Part shown: positions 39,717 to 48,526 of the stretch, piece by piece
Layout of the letters: every line of letters begins with the position of its first letter
Position numbering within the stretch: the stretch's first letter is position 1
Assembly: GCF_028553725.1 (NCBI RefSeq)
Contig: NZ_CP067124.1
Location: 1,436,001 to 1,500,000 of the forward strand
DNA: 64,000 bases
Direction of reading: 5' to 3'
Origin: Paracoccus alcaliphilus
Lineage (GTDB): Bacteria; Pseudomonadota; Alphaproteobacteria; Rhodobacterales; Rhodobacteraceae
Made by a program: the position numbers and the translations under genes
The notes under the pieces: model-generated
What the model was told of the DNA's origin: nothing
Database searches by the model: none
Seen by the model: only the letters and a program-made list of their open reading frames with translations

Positions 39717-40743
39717 AAGCATTTCTGTTTTAACCTGCGACATATCCTGCGGCCTTGAAGTAGTTCCAACATTCGCCGATGGCCTTGAAGACGTCGGTAA
39801 ATGTTCTTGCCCCGATCCTGCGCAGGTGCGCCTTGAGTTTTGCGAATGCCATTTCGATGGGGTTCAGGTCCGGCGAATATGGCGGCAGATAGAGAAACCA
39901 GCAGCGATGGGCACGCAGAGCCTCGGCAGCCTGCTTGTTGTGGTGGGTGGCAAGGTTGTCGAGGATCACCACGGTTCCCGGCTCGATCTCCGGGATCAGG
40001 ACCTCGCGAACCCAGGCTGCGAAGGCGGGGCCGTCCATTGCGCCCCGGATGCACCAGGGCGCAATCAGGGCATCCGGTGTGAGCCCGGCGATCAGGGTCT
40101 GTGTTCCCCAGCTGCCGAAGGGCGCATCCATGGTCAGGCGTGTGCCGCGCAGGGCACGTCCCCGCAGGCGGGTGAGGTTGGTCTTCACCGAGGTCTCGTC
40201 TATGAAAACCACGCGTTCCGGCCGATCCGCGATGGCTGGCAAGCGATGCTCGAACCAGTCGGTTCGCCGCTGTCTTACCCTGGCACCACGGCGTTCGGCG
40301 GCCACCAGCGACTTTTTTTATAGGTGAACCCAAGCCGCGACAGCAGACTGGCAATGGACGAGTGATGGACACGAACGCCTTCCGCTGCGACCAGCGCGTC
40401 CCTGAGTTCGAACAGCGTGATGTCGGGATCCTGTGCGAGCAGTTCCTCGAAAAAGGCCCGGTGCGGGGCAAGCTTTCCATGCCCTTTGGGACGTCCCTGG
40501 GGCAATGGTTCGGCATGCCCCCTGGTCCTGATCGCCCGGCCCCAACGTGCTCCGGTCGCCGGCGAGAGTTTCAGCCGCAGCGCCGCCGCCCGACCGCTTA
40601 AACCCTCCTCGATATATAGCTGAAACCGCGTCCGGAGGGCCGACGGCAATGGTGCTGACATGATCTATCCTCCCAGACAGAAGGGAATCACGATCCGCGC
40701 TGCGACGGAACCCCAAACGATTCAGGGTTCAGTAGAAATGCTT
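39717..40743 (-). mobile_element. IS630-type element B, apparently complete
   Basis: This is a 1027-bp element with terminal inverted repeats starting AAGCATTTCT at both ends and a TA duplication on each side (39715-39716 and 40744-40745), as expected for the IS630/Tc1 group. It contains a two-frame transposase. The right-hand TA plus the first base of the element forms the stop codon of fliP. It shows no obvious damage, so it could still be active. Confidence 0.88.
39730..40661 (-). CDS. IS630-type transposase in two frames (frameshift-dependent)
   Basis: The first frame (40275-40661) encodes the helix-turn-helix part, starting MSAPLPSALRTRFQLYIEEG and ending near GFTYKKS. The second frame (from about 40310 down to 39730) encodes the DDE core: VVFIDETSVKTNLTRLRGRA, VILDNLATHHNKQAAEAL and YLPPYSPDLNPIEMAFAKLK. 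The frames meet at a run of seven A (minus strand, 40313-40319), where a -1 slip joins KK to SLVAAERR. All three catalytic acidic residues are present. Frameshift-controlled IS630 transposases are known. Confidence 0.85.
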
Positions 40744-41438
40744 TAGCTATAACTGCGCACCAGCGCCCCGGCGATCATCGTCCATCCATCCACGACGACG
40801 AAGAACGCCAGCTTGAAGGGTAATGAGACCACGACCGGTGGCACCATCATCATCCCCATTGACATCAGGACCGCCGCCACCACCAGATCAATGATCAGAA
40901 AGGGCAGCGCCAGAAGAAAGCCGATCTCGAACGCACGCTGAATCTCGGACAGCATGAAGGACGGGATCAGCACCGACAGCGACTCGGCGTCGGCCGCGCC
41001 TGCGGGGGCGATCTCAGCCATGCTTTGCAAGGTGCCGGGATTGGTGCGGGCCTCCATGAAGGCACGAAAGGGGACGATGCCGCGCCGGAAGGCTTCGTCA
41101 AAGCCGATGCTACCCTGACTGAGAGGCAGACCGGCGATCTCCCATGCCTCGCGCAGGACCGGATCCATGATGAACCAGGTCAGAAACATCGCCAGACTGA
41201 CAATCAGCAGGTTGGGCGGCGATTGCTGCAAACCGAGCGATTGGCGCAGAATCGACAACACGATCACGATGAAGGGAAAGCACGTCACCATGATCGCCAG
41301 ACCGGGCGCCAGTGACAACGCGTTCAGCATCACCAGCAGCATGACCGAGTTCTGCCCCAGACCCTCGGCCATTTGACCCAGATCCTGGGCATGCGCCAGC
41401 GAGGGAAGCAAAAACAACAGCAGTGCCAGACGGATCAC
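40743..41438 (-). CDS. fliP: Flagellar export apparatus protein FliP
   Basis: FliP is a core subunit of the export gate in the flagellar basal body. The GTG at 41438 follows GGAGG and overlaps the fliN stop. It gives 231 residues with a signal peptide (IRLALLLFLLPSLAHA), as usual for FliP. Seen: LSLAPGLAIMVTCFPFIVIVL, LSVLIPSFMLSEIQRAFEIG, and the C-terminal VDGWTMIAGALVRSYS. The stop TAA is formed by the TA target duplication and the end of IS630 element B, yet the protein is full length compared with the family. Confidence 0.93.
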   Translation of the reverse strand: MIRLALLLFLLPSLAHAQDLGQMAEGLGQNSVMLLVMLNALSLAPGLAIMVTCFPFIVIVLSILRQSLGLQQSPPNLLIVSLAMFLTWFIMDPVLREAWEIAGLPLSQGSIGFDEAFRRGIVPFRAFMEARTNPGTLQSMAEIAPAGAADAESLSVLIPSFMLSEIQRAFEIGFLLALPFLIIDLVVAAVLMSMGMMMVPPVVVSLPFKLAFFVVVDGWTMIAGALVRSYS

Positions 41439-41692
41439 ATCGCCTCCGTCGGGCCGATGATGCGGACGCACAGCCGGTCCTCGGGCGTGCCATCGCCGAC
41501 CAGTTCGCCGCGCGCGATGACCTTGTCGCCCACGCAGATTTCGACGCCGTCGCCGATGGCCTGATCTAATACCATGATGTCATCGGGGCGCAATGAGGCC
41601 AGTTGTGCCACCGACTGGCGGGTCCGGCCAAGGCGGATCGTCACCTCGACCTGAATGGCATCGGTGTCGATCAGATGTGTCAGTGAGTCCAT
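41435..41692 (-). CDS. fliN: Flagellar motor switch protein FliN
   Basis: This 85-residue protein consists of a single SpoA/FliN domain, part of the C-ring that sets rotation direction. Key stretch: VEVTIRLGRTRQSVAQLASL, then DDIMVLDQAIGDGVEICVGD, then KVIARGELV. Length is at the short end for FliN. It overlaps the fliH-like gene upstream by 13 bases and fliP downstream by 4 bases. Confidence 0.9.
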   Translation of the reverse strand: MDSLTHLIDTDAIQVEVTIRLGRTRQSVAQLASLRPDDIMVLDQAIGDGVEICVGDKVIARGELVGDGTPEDRLCVRIIGPTEAM

Positions 41693-42252
41693 TTTTCTTC
41701 GCCTTCCGTGATTTCAGCGATCAGCGCCCGGATATTCTCAGCCACCCTTTCAGGGACGAATTCGATGCGACCACCCTCCAGTGACAGGCTGACGCAGGTG
41801 CCCGGCTGGTCGTCCAGTTCGATGCCGGAAATACCGGCCTCGTCCAGGCAGCGCACGACCATCGCCCTGAGATCGGGCCGGCAGGCGATCCGGCAATGCA
41901 GCGGCGTGGCCTGTGCCGACAGCCGGTGCAGTTCCTCGACCAGCGACCGCTCCATCCGTTGCGATTGCGCTGATGGCACCAGCGCGTCGAGCATTTCCGA
42001 CAGGATCGGTGCCAGCGACGCCACGGCGTCGGCACGCAGTTTCTGCCGCCTTGCCTCATCTGCCGACAGCGCATCGGCCAGATGCTTCATGCCACTGCGC
42101 AGGCCCTGCAGATCCTCATCCTGCCGCTGTGCCCGGCCGTGAGCCAGACCATCGGCAAAGGCCAGATCCAGATCGTCGCGGGTATAGCTGGACGATCCCC
42201 CCGCCCCCGGCAGGCCTGTAAAAGATTCAAGTTTGATCAAAGACGCGGACAT
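41680..42252 (-). CDS. FliH-like flagellar export protein
   Basis: The ATG at 42252 overlaps the fliF stop (ATGA) and gives 190 residues. The middle is charged and helical with arginine- and alanine-rich stretches (DEARRQKLRADAVASLAPIL). The C-terminal half resembles the FliH/HrpE domain (RIACRPDLRAMVVRCLDEAG, then SLEGGRIEFVPERVAENIRA). FliH regulates the export ATPase FliI, which is not encoded in the window. The assignment rests on position between fliF and fliN plus this weak resemblance. Confidence 0.7.
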   Translation of the reverse strand: MSASLIKLESFTGLPGAGGSSSYTRDDLDLAFADGLAHGRAQRQDEDLQGLRSGMKHLADALSADEARRQKLRADAVASLAPILSEMLDALVPSAQSQRMERSLVEELHRLSAQATPLHCRIACRPDLRAMVVRCLDEAGISGIELDDQPGTCVSLSLEGGRIEFVPERVAENIRALIAEITEGEEKWTH

Positions 42253-43814
42253 CAAGCGTTCTCCTTGTTGTCGATCCAGCCGGAAATGATCTTGACGCTT
42301 TCCTCATGCCGTTCCCGCATCATGCCGCGCAGACGCGCCACAGGATCCGCGGGCGGCAGCGACAATTGCTGCTGGCGCGGGGGCTGCATCACTTCGGGCT
42401 CGGCGGGCGGCAGGATCGAGGCATTCTCATCCAGCGCGGATTCGGCGGCGAGTTGCCGGGGCTGACTGCCATCGATCCCACTCGCCAGCCCGCTGCCACG
42501 TGCGCGCAGCATGGGCCGCAGGATCAGCATCACCACCGCCAGCGCGAACAGCCCGACCAGCAGCAGCTTCAACAGCCCGTTCAGCTCCAGCCGGTCCAGC
42601 AGCCCCGGACTGGCGCTGGTTCCGTATTCACCCAGTGCCGCGAAAGGCAGGGATTTTACCGTCAACTGGTCGCCACGCGCCTCGTCATATCCCACGGCCG
42701 AGGCCACAAGCTCTCGCAGCGTCTGCAATTCGACCTCGGATCGCGCCACAAGCGTCGTTTCGCCGCCACTGGTTTGCGGTACGCCGTTGACCAGAACGGC
42801 AACCGTCATACGTCGGACGGCTCCCGGCTGGCGCGAGATCTCTCGCGTCAGGGTGCTGACCTCGTAGTTCTGCTGCTGGCGAGCCTCGGTGCGGGACGCC
42901 TCGCTGCGATCACCGCCCGTCCCGTCGCCATCGGGCAGGTTCGAGGCGGCTGTCACCGTGCCCGAGCCGACCGAATTGCTTTGATCCGTCGTTTCTTCGT
43001 TCACCTGCGAAATCAGTGCGCGCTGGTCGGGATCGAAACGCTGCTCCAGCAATTGCTCGGTCTCGGTGATCAGGTCCAGATTTAACTCGACGATGGCGTT
43101 GCCTATACCCACATGCGATTCAAGAATCCGCTCGACATTGCGCTTCATGGCGGTGGCGCGGTCCAGACTGTTCTGATCCTCGCCCGTCGCGACGATGCCG
43201 GACACCGAATCGATGACGGTCACATGATCCGGCGACATGCCCGGCACGCCGGATGACACCAGATATTTCAGCGCCGCCGCCTGTTCGCGCGTGATCGCCG
43301 TCCCGTTCGTCGTCAGCGTCACCGAGGCACGACCGCCCAGCTCGCGCCGATAGCCACGCCCATTTTCCACCGCCAGATGTACACGGGCGGATTTCACATT
43401 CGGCAGCGCAAGCACCGAGCGCGCCAGCTCACCCTCTTTCGCGCGCCAATATGCAGCGTCGAACATCTGCGAGGTGGTGCCAAAACCCGACATCCCATCC
43501 AGAAGCTCATACCCCGCGGTGCCGCTGGCGGGCAGGCCCTGGGCTGCCAGATCCATGCGCAACCGGTCGCGCTGGGTCGTATCCACCCAGATCGAATCGC
43601 CCTGCACGCGATAGGCAACACCCGACCGCTCGATACCCGCGATCACCTCACCCGCCTGCGCCGGATCCAGCCCGCCATACAGCAATGCCATGTTCGGCCG
43701 ATTTGCCAGCCAGCCAAAGCCCGCCACGGCAAAGAAAGTCGCAAGAAACGCAGCCGCAAGCAGCGCTTTCTGCTGAGAGCTTCGCTCTTTCCAATAGTCC
43801 TGCAGTTTTTGCAA
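42252..43814 (-). CDS. fliF: Flagellar MS-ring protein FliF
   Basis: FliF forms the MS-ring in the inner membrane that houses the export gate. The 520-residue protein starts at a TTG (43814) preceded by AAAGGG. Seen: an N-terminal membrane segment (ALLAAAFLATFFAVAGFGWL), the ring-building domains with NVKSARVHLAVENGRGYRRE and VTVIDSVSGIVATGED, and a second membrane segment near residue 420 (LLVGLFALAVVMLILRPML). It ends with a basic cytoplasmic tail that would bind FliG. No fliG gene is in the window. Confidence 0.95.
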   Translation of the reverse strand: MQKLQDYWKERSSQQKALLAAAFLATFFAVAGFGWLANRPNMALLYGGLDPAQAGEVIAGIERSGVAYRVQGDSIWVDTTQRDRLRMDLAAQGLPASGTAGYELLDGMSGFGTTSQMFDAAYWRAKEGELARSVLALPNVKSARVHLAVENGRGYRRELGGRASVTLTTNGTAITREQAAALKYLVSSGVPGMSPDHVTVIDSVSGIVATGEDQNSLDRATAMKRNVERILESHVGIGNAIVELNLDLITETEQLLEQRFDPDQRALISQVNEETTDQSNSVGSGTVTAASNLPDGDGTGGDRSEASRTEARQQQNYEVSTLTREISRQPGAVRRMTVAVLVNGVPQTSGGETTLVARSEVELQTLRELVASAVGYDEARGDQLTVKSLPFAALGEYGTSASPGLLDRLELNGLLKLLLVGLFALAVVMLILRPMLRARGSGLASGIDGSQPRQLAAESALDENASILPPAEPEVMQPPRQQQLSLPPADPVARLRGMMRERHEESVKIISGWIDNKENA

Positions 43815-43872
43815 AACCGGCCCTTTCGAATCAGCAATTGGTTTCCGTTGAGCCCTTTTTGCCTTGCCGACA

Positions 43873-43887
43873 TTAAGAATTGGTTAG
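43873..43887. promoter_or_regulatory. CtrA-like box in the fliF/fliL divergent promoter
   Basis: TTAA-GAATTGG-TTAG fits the CtrA consensus TTAA-N7-TTAA with one mismatch. It lies 59 bases upstream of fliF and 43 bases upstream of fliL, in the only 115-base divergent gap of the cluster. CtrA control of flagellar genes is known in Rhodobacterales. Binding here is inference. Confidence 0.55.
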
Positions 43888-43929
43888 TCGCAAGGTGATA
43901 AATCCGATCCATCAGGACGGAGAATCGCC

Positions 43930-44391
43930 ATGTCAGAAACCGCCGATTCGGCAGCCGGAAAGACCGGTAAGAAATCGCGAATCCTTATTCCGATCATTGC
44001 GACGGTCATTCTGGGCGGCGCGGGCTTTGCGTCGACTTTTCTTGGCTATTGGTCCCCGGCGGACCTTTTCCAGGCCACCCCCACGAAGGCCGCGGAACGG
44101 CTGGCCTTTCTGGACATTCCACCGGTCGAGATTTCAGTGCCGGGCGGCTCGCGCAGCGTGATTCTGACCGCTTCGCTGGAACTGGCCGAGGCCGACCGGG
44201 GTGCCGTTGAAAAGCTGATGCCGCGCATTCTGGATACCATGAACGGCTTTCTGACCGAAATAGACGCCGCCGCCTATGACAAGCGCGGCGTGCTGGAAAT
44301 CATCCGCGCCGAGCTGTCCACGCGCATCGGGACGGTTCTGGGCGACATCCCCTTCAGGGATCTGCTGATCACGGAGTTTCGTATCAAATGA
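43930..44391 (+). CDS. fliL: Flagellar basal-body associated protein FliL
   Basis: FliL is a single-pass inner-membrane protein that surrounds the stators and stabilises torque generation. The 153-residue protein has a short basic cytoplasmic N-terminus, one membrane segment (ILIPIIATVILGGAGFAST) and a periplasmic SPFH-like domain (SRSVILTASLELAEADRGAV). It ends with the family-typical LGDIPFRDLLITEFRIK. The ribosome binding site GGACGGAG precedes the ATG. It begins the plus-strand half of the flagellar cluster. Confidence 0.93.
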   Translation: MSETADSAAGKTGKKSRILIPIIATVILGGAGFASTFLGYWSPADLFQATPTKAAERLAFLDIPPVEISVPGGSRSVILTASLELAEADRGAVEKLMPRILDTMNGFLTEIDAAAYDKRGVLEIIRAELSTRIGTVLGDIPFRDLLITEFRIK

Positions 44392-44738
44392 GCGTTTCCG
44401 AGCTTATGCAATTCGCACTTGTCATCGCCTCTCTGGGTCTGGCCGGGTTCTGCGGGCTGCTTGCGCGCCGTCTGCGGCGTCTCAACAATCTGGAAACCGG
44501 TCTGGGGGGCGCCATCGCGGTGATGGCCTCTGAAGTGGACCGGCTTGAGAAGGCCATATGCGCGGCGCGCGACGAAGCCAGCGCGGCAGGCGAGGCGCTG
44601 GCGGTCGAAGTCCGCCGCGCACGCGGCGAGCGTGCCGCGTGGGAGCTGCGCCAGCGCATCGGCGATGCTGCCGGGCCGAATGCAAGGCCCGCCAGATCGC
44701 GCCGCCTGCGCAAACGCATGGAGAGCCTCGATGCGTAA
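44388..44738 (+). CDS. Flagellar-cluster membrane protein with coiled coil
   Basis: This 116-residue protein has one N-terminal membrane segment (FALVIASLGLAGFCGLLA), then a charged coiled-coil (ASEVDRLEKAICAARDEASA) and a basic tail. It resembles a small uncharacterised family (DUF6468-like) found in alphaproteobacterial flagellar operons; I am only moderately sure of the family name. It overlaps fliL by 4 bases and the motE-like gene by 8 bases. A role at the motor is inferred from position only. Confidence 0.7.
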   Translation: MSVSELMQFALVIASLGLAGFCGLLARRLRRLNNLETGLGGAIAVMASEVDRLEKAICAARDEASAAGEALAVEVRRARGERAAWELRQRIGDAAGPNARPARSRRLRKRMESLDA

Positions 44739-45273
44739 GGGCCTGCTTCCGGGCATGGCCGCCCTGCTTGGCCTGCCCGTCATCATATTCGGGTTGCAGC
44801 GATATGATGTTTCTCAGTTTTTCACCGCCATGGCCGACCCTCCGGCGCTGATGCAGGGCTGTATGGATGTGCCCGAGGCCGTCGCCCTGGCCGAGACATT
44901 GCGCGACCGTGCCCTGCGGATCGAACGCTATATGGAGGCGCTGGATGTGCGGAAGGCGGATCTTGCGACCGCCGAACAGACCTTGCGCGAACGTCTGGCC
45001 GAACTGAAGTCCCACAAGACCGACACCCAGACGCGACGCGACACGCACACCAGCGAAGTACGCACCGATATCGACCGGCTCGTGGCGGTTTACGACCAGA
45101 TGAAGCCCACCGAGGCCGCTGCGATCTTGACCAACCTTCCGGCGGATTTCGCCGCCGAGATCCTCATGCGTGTCCAGCCCGAAAACGGCGCCCGCATCAT
45201 TGCCGCGGTCGAGCCGCGGCAGGCCGCCCTGCTGACCGCGCAGATGGGCGCCCGCAGCATCCGCACCCGTTAA
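44731..45273 (+). CDS. MotE-like flagellar chaperone (MgtE N-terminal domain)
   Basis: The ATG at 44731 gives 180 residues. Seen: an N-terminal membrane or signal segment (GLLPGMAALLGLPVIIFGL), a long coiled-coil (residues about 60-125), and a C-terminal MgtE-N type repeat domain (VYDQMKPTEAAAILTNLPAD, then EILMRVQPENGARIIAAVE). In rhizobia MotE is a periplasmic chaperone for the stator-associated protein MotC. It lies directly before motA, which supports a stator function. Confidence 0.8.
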   Translation: MRKGLLPGMAALLGLPVIIFGLQRYDVSQFFTAMADPPALMQGCMDVPEAVALAETLRDRALRIERYMEALDVRKADLATAEQTLRERLAELKSHKTDTQTRRDTHTSEVRTDIDRLVAVYDQMKPTEAAAILTNLPADFAAEILMRVQPENGARIIAAVEPRQAALLTAQMGARSIRTR

Positions 45274-45285
45274 GGAGCATCGCCC

Positions 45286-46152
45286 ATGTTTGGTATCGTC
45301 GGCATCTTTCTCACCATGGCGATGGTGTTTGGCGGCTATTTGCTGGCGGGGGGCAAAATGGCTGTCATCCTGCATTCATTACCGTTCGAAATGATGATGA
45401 TCGCCGGCGCTGCTGTCGGCTCTTATCTGCTGTCGAATGACAGCCATGTGCTGAAGGCGACGCTTGGCGGTCTTGTCCGGGCATTCAGGGGGCCGAAATG
45501 GACCGCGCAGGACCATCAGGATGTTCTTTGTCTGATGTTCCAGTTGCTGAAGGTTGCCCGCGAAAACCCCGTCGCGCTGGAACAGCATATCGAGCAACCC
45601 GCGGAATCAACGATCTTCGCTGCCTATCCCCGGTTGTTGGCGGATGGACATATCGTGTCGCTGATCGCGGATACGCTGCGCTCGGCCAGCCTGAATTACG
45701 ACGACCCCTATCAGGTCGAAGAGAGGCTGTCGCGCCGTATCGCCACCATGCGCGAGGATGAAATGCATGTACCACACGCGCTGCAATCGACGGCGGACGC
45801 GCTGCCCGCGCTGGGGATCGTCGCGGCGGTGCTGGGGGTGATCAAGACCATGGGTTCGATCAACGAACCGCCCGAGGTGCTGGGCCAGATGATCGGGGGG
45901 GCATTGGTCGGCACCTTTCTGGGGGTGTTTCTGGCCTATGGGTTCGTCGCGCCACTGGCTGTGCGGCTGGGCGCGGTGATCAAGCAGGATCTGGGTTTTT
46001 ACGATGTGATCAAATCGGTGCTGATCGCCGGGCTGCACCAGCATGCCACGAACCTTTGTGTCGAGGTCGGACGTCAGGCCGTGCCGGATCACGTCCGCCC
46101 CAGCTTTGACGAACTGGAAACCGCGTTGCGCGAACTCAAGAAGGCTGCGTGA
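45286..46152 (+). CDS. motA: Flagellar stator protein MotA
   Basis: MotA forms the proton-driven stator with MotB. The 288-residue protein has two N-terminal membrane segments (VGIFLTMAMVFGGYLLAGG and LPFEMMMIAGAAVGSYLLS), a large cytoplasmic loop with charged residues (RRIATMREDEMHVPHALQST), and two C-terminal segments (ALPALGIVAAVLGVIKTMGS and MIGGALVGTFLGVFLAYGFV). No motB follows; it is absent from the window. The gene overlaps the next small gene by 4 bases. Confidence 0.95.
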   Translation: MFGIVGIFLTMAMVFGGYLLAGGKMAVILHSLPFEMMMIAGAAVGSYLLSNDSHVLKATLGGLVRAFRGPKWTAQDHQDVLCLMFQLLKVARENPVALEQHIEQPAESTIFAAYPRLLADGHIVSLIADTLRSASLNYDDPYQVEERLSRRIATMREDEMHVPHALQSTADALPALGIVAAVLGVIKTMGSINEPPEVLGQMIGGALVGTFLGVFLAYGFVAPLAVRLGAVIKQDLGFYDVIKSVLIAGLHQHATNLCVEVGRQAVPDHVRPSFDELETALRELKKAA

Positions 46153-46436
46153 TGATCCTGCCCTTCCTTCTGGCCGCACTGACCGATGGGGCGATCGTGG
46201 CCGCACAGCCCGATCTGCCCCCCGCCGTCGCGGCCATCGCCGCCGAGGCATCCGAGCGCCTGCTGGCCGGAGAAAACCTTCCCCCTGACTATCGCCTGCG
46301 CCTGCTGGCACTGCCCCCGGAGGAACGGATGCTGGCCATCGTCTATCTCCGGCGCACAGGTCTGCTGCGCGGTGAGGCCTTCCCGCTGGATGACATCCTG
46401 CGCCCCGTCGTACCATCAGATGAGGCCACGCAATGA
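46149..46436 (+). CDS. Small flagellar-cluster protein of unknown function
   Basis: This 95-residue protein has a hydrophobic N-terminus (ILPFLLAALTDGAIVAA) that may be a signal peptide, followed by a helical, leucine- and proline-rich region (LPPDYRLRLLALPPEERMLA). I do not recognise the family. The 4-base overlaps with motA and flhA on either side show it is a real, co-translated gene of the flagellar operon. Confidence 0.7.
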   Translation: MMILPFLLAALTDGAIVAAQPDLPPAVAAIAAEASERLLAGENLPPDYRLRLLALPPEERMLAIVYLRRTGLLRGEAFPLDDILRPVVPSDEATQ

Positions 46437-48526
46437 CCGCAAAGGCCACGATGGCATCCCGCGCGGGACGGTTTCTGGACGGCCCGATCATCGTGACCGG
46501 GGCAATGGTGATGATCGTGATCTCGATGGTGATCCCGATGTCGCCACGGGTTCTGGATCTGGGCATTGCCCTGTCAATCGCCAGCGCGATGCTGGTGCTG
46601 GTCATGGCCTCTCTGGTGGACAAGCCAACGGATTTTCAGGCCTTTCCCGTCCTTTTGCTGATCAGCCTGGTGATCCGGCTGGCACTCAACGTCTCGTCCA
46701 CACGGCTGATCCTGACGCAGGGTCACACGGGAACCGACGCCGCAGGTCATGTCATCAACGGTTTTGCCTCTTTCGTCGCCGGGGATTCGCTGCTGGTCGG
46801 GCTGACGATCTTTGCGGTGATCTCGGTGGTCAATTTCATGGTCATCACCAAGGGCTCGACCCGGATGGCCGAAGTCTCGGCGCGTTTCGCGCTGGATTCG
46901 CTGCCCGGCAAACAGCTGGCCATCGACGGTGACCTGAATTCCGGCGCCATCGACCACGCCGAGGCGCGACGCAGGCGCGCGCAGGAACAGGGCGAGATCA
47001 GCTTCTATGGCTCGCTTGATGGCGCATCGAAATTCGTTAAGGGCGATGCCATCGCCAGTATCGTGATCACGCTGATCAACCTGATGGTCGGACTGGGCGT
47101 CGGCATCACGGTCCACGGCATGTCGGTGGGCGACGCGATTGCGACATATTCGCATCTGACGATCGGCGACGGGCTGGTCACGCAGGTGCCTGCGCTGATC
47201 ACCTCGATGGCGGCGGCGCTGCTGCTGTCGCGGGGCGGCGCATCCGATCCGACGGCCACGCTTCTGTCGTCGCAATTCCTGCGCAGTTGGAAACCCGCCG
47301 CCGTGGTCGGGGGCGCGATGGTCGTCGTGTCCCTGATCCCCGGCATGCCGAAGCTGCTGTTCCTGACGATTGCGGCGATTTGCGCGGCGGCAGCCTGGTA
47401 TCTGGCGCGACGTGGCGATGACCCGCATCCCGAACCCGTCACGGCCGAGGCCACGACCGCCCCCACTGAAAGCCGCATTGGCGACGTGCTGGATACCGAT
47501 GAGATCAGCATCGAGATCGGAACCGATCTCATCGCCATCGCGCTGGACCCGGCGCGCGGGCTGGGAACTCGCATCAACAATCTGCGCATCCATATCGTCC
47601 GGTATTTCGGGCTGATCCTGCCCGATGTCAGGATCACCGATACCGAGCTGCTGCATCCCGGCGATTATGTGATCCGGATTCAGGGCGTGACCCGTGGGCG
47701 CGGCACATTGCGCCCGCATGAAATCCTGGCGCTGGGACCCGATCAGGTCTTGTCACAGCTTCAGGGTGGGCCGGTGCGCGAACCCGTCTATTCCAGTCCT
47801 GCCAAATGGATCCCGCGCAACGATCAGGATGAGGCCGCGACGCTTGGCGCGACCGTGGTGACCCCGATGGAGGTGCTCTCCACCCATCTGATGGAGGTCG
47901 TGAAGGCGAACCTGCCGCAACTGCTGACGCTGTCGGCCATGCAGCGCCAGATCGAGGAGTTGAAATCTCTTTCCGATCCCGCCCGCGCCGACCGCTATCG
48001 CCGTTACTTCGAGGGCATGATCCCCGAGAAGGTCAGCCCCGAGACATTGCTCGGCGTCCTGCGCGCCCTGCTGGAAGAAAAGGTGTCGATCCGCAATCTG
48101 CCGCTGATCGTCGATGCCATCGCCGAGTTCCGCGCGATCGAGACACCCGAAGCCCTGTATGAACTGGTGCGCAAACGCCTGCGCGGCCAGATTTCACAGC
48201 AATATGCCAACGATGCCGGGCAACTCAGGGCGATACAGTTGCATCCCGCGTGGGAGGCGGAATTCGTCCGCGCGGATGCGGAAACCGGTCGCGGCAATGC
48301 GGGCGCCATCACGCCCTCGCTTTCGGCCAAGCTGCTGGAGATGACGCGCAATGCCCTGACGCTGGCCGACGCAGCCGAGACCCCGGTGATCATCGCGCCG
48401 GACCACCGCCGTCGCCTGATCCGCGCCATTCTGGGATCGAACAGCATCCCGACGCCCGTGCTTGGCTTCGAAGAGGTTGATCCGTCGATCGACATCCGCT
48501 TCGTCGCCACCATCGAGGCCGCGTGA
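46433..48526 (+). CDS. flhA: Flagellar export gate protein FlhA
   Basis: FlhA is the large export-gate subunit that receives substrate-chaperone complexes and uses the proton gradient. The 697-residue protein has about eight membrane segments in the first 330 residues and the FHIPEP-family signature around STRMAEVSARFALDSLPGKQ and LAIDGDLNSGAIDHAEARRR. The cytoplasmic C-terminal half includes DVRITDTELLHPGDYVIRIQ. Length is normal. It overlaps fliR by 4 bases. Confidence 0.96.
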   Translation: MTAKATMASRAGRFLDGPIIVTGAMVMIVISMVIPMSPRVLDLGIALSIASAMLVLVMASLVDKPTDFQAFPVLLLISLVIRLALNVSSTRLILTQGHTGTDAAGHVINGFASFVAGDSLLVGLTIFAVISVVNFMVITKGSTRMAEVSARFALDSLPGKQLAIDGDLNSGAIDHAEARRRRAQEQGEISFYGSLDGASKFVKGDAIASIVITLINLMVGLGVGITVHGMSVGDAIATYSHLTIGDGLVTQVPALITSMAAALLLSRGGASDPTATLLSSQFLRSWKPAAVVGGAMVVVSLIPGMPKLLFLTIAAICAAAAWYLARRGDDPHPEPVTAEATTAPTESRIGDVLDTDEISIEIGTDLIAIALDPARGLGTRINNLRIHIVRYFGLILPDVRITDTELLHPGDYVIRIQGVTRGRGTLRPHEILALGPDQVLSQLQGGPVREPVYSSPAKWIPRNDQDEAATLGATVVTPMEVLSTHLMEVVKANLPQLLTLSAMQRQIEELKSLSDPARADRYRRYFEGMIPEKVSPETLLGVLRALLEEKVSIRNLPLIVDAIAEFRAIETPEALYELVRKRLRGQISQQYANDAGQLRAIQLHPAWEAEFVRADAETGRGNAGAITPSLSAKLLEMTRNALTLADAAETPVIIAPDHRRRLIRAILGSNSIPTPVLGFEEVDPSIDIRFVATIEAA

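Noticed and set aside
43807..43816. TTTTGCAAAA at the fliF start as another ScfR operator
   Set aside because: It overlaps the TTG start and first codons of fliF, is a single site and has no functional link to acyl-CoA control.
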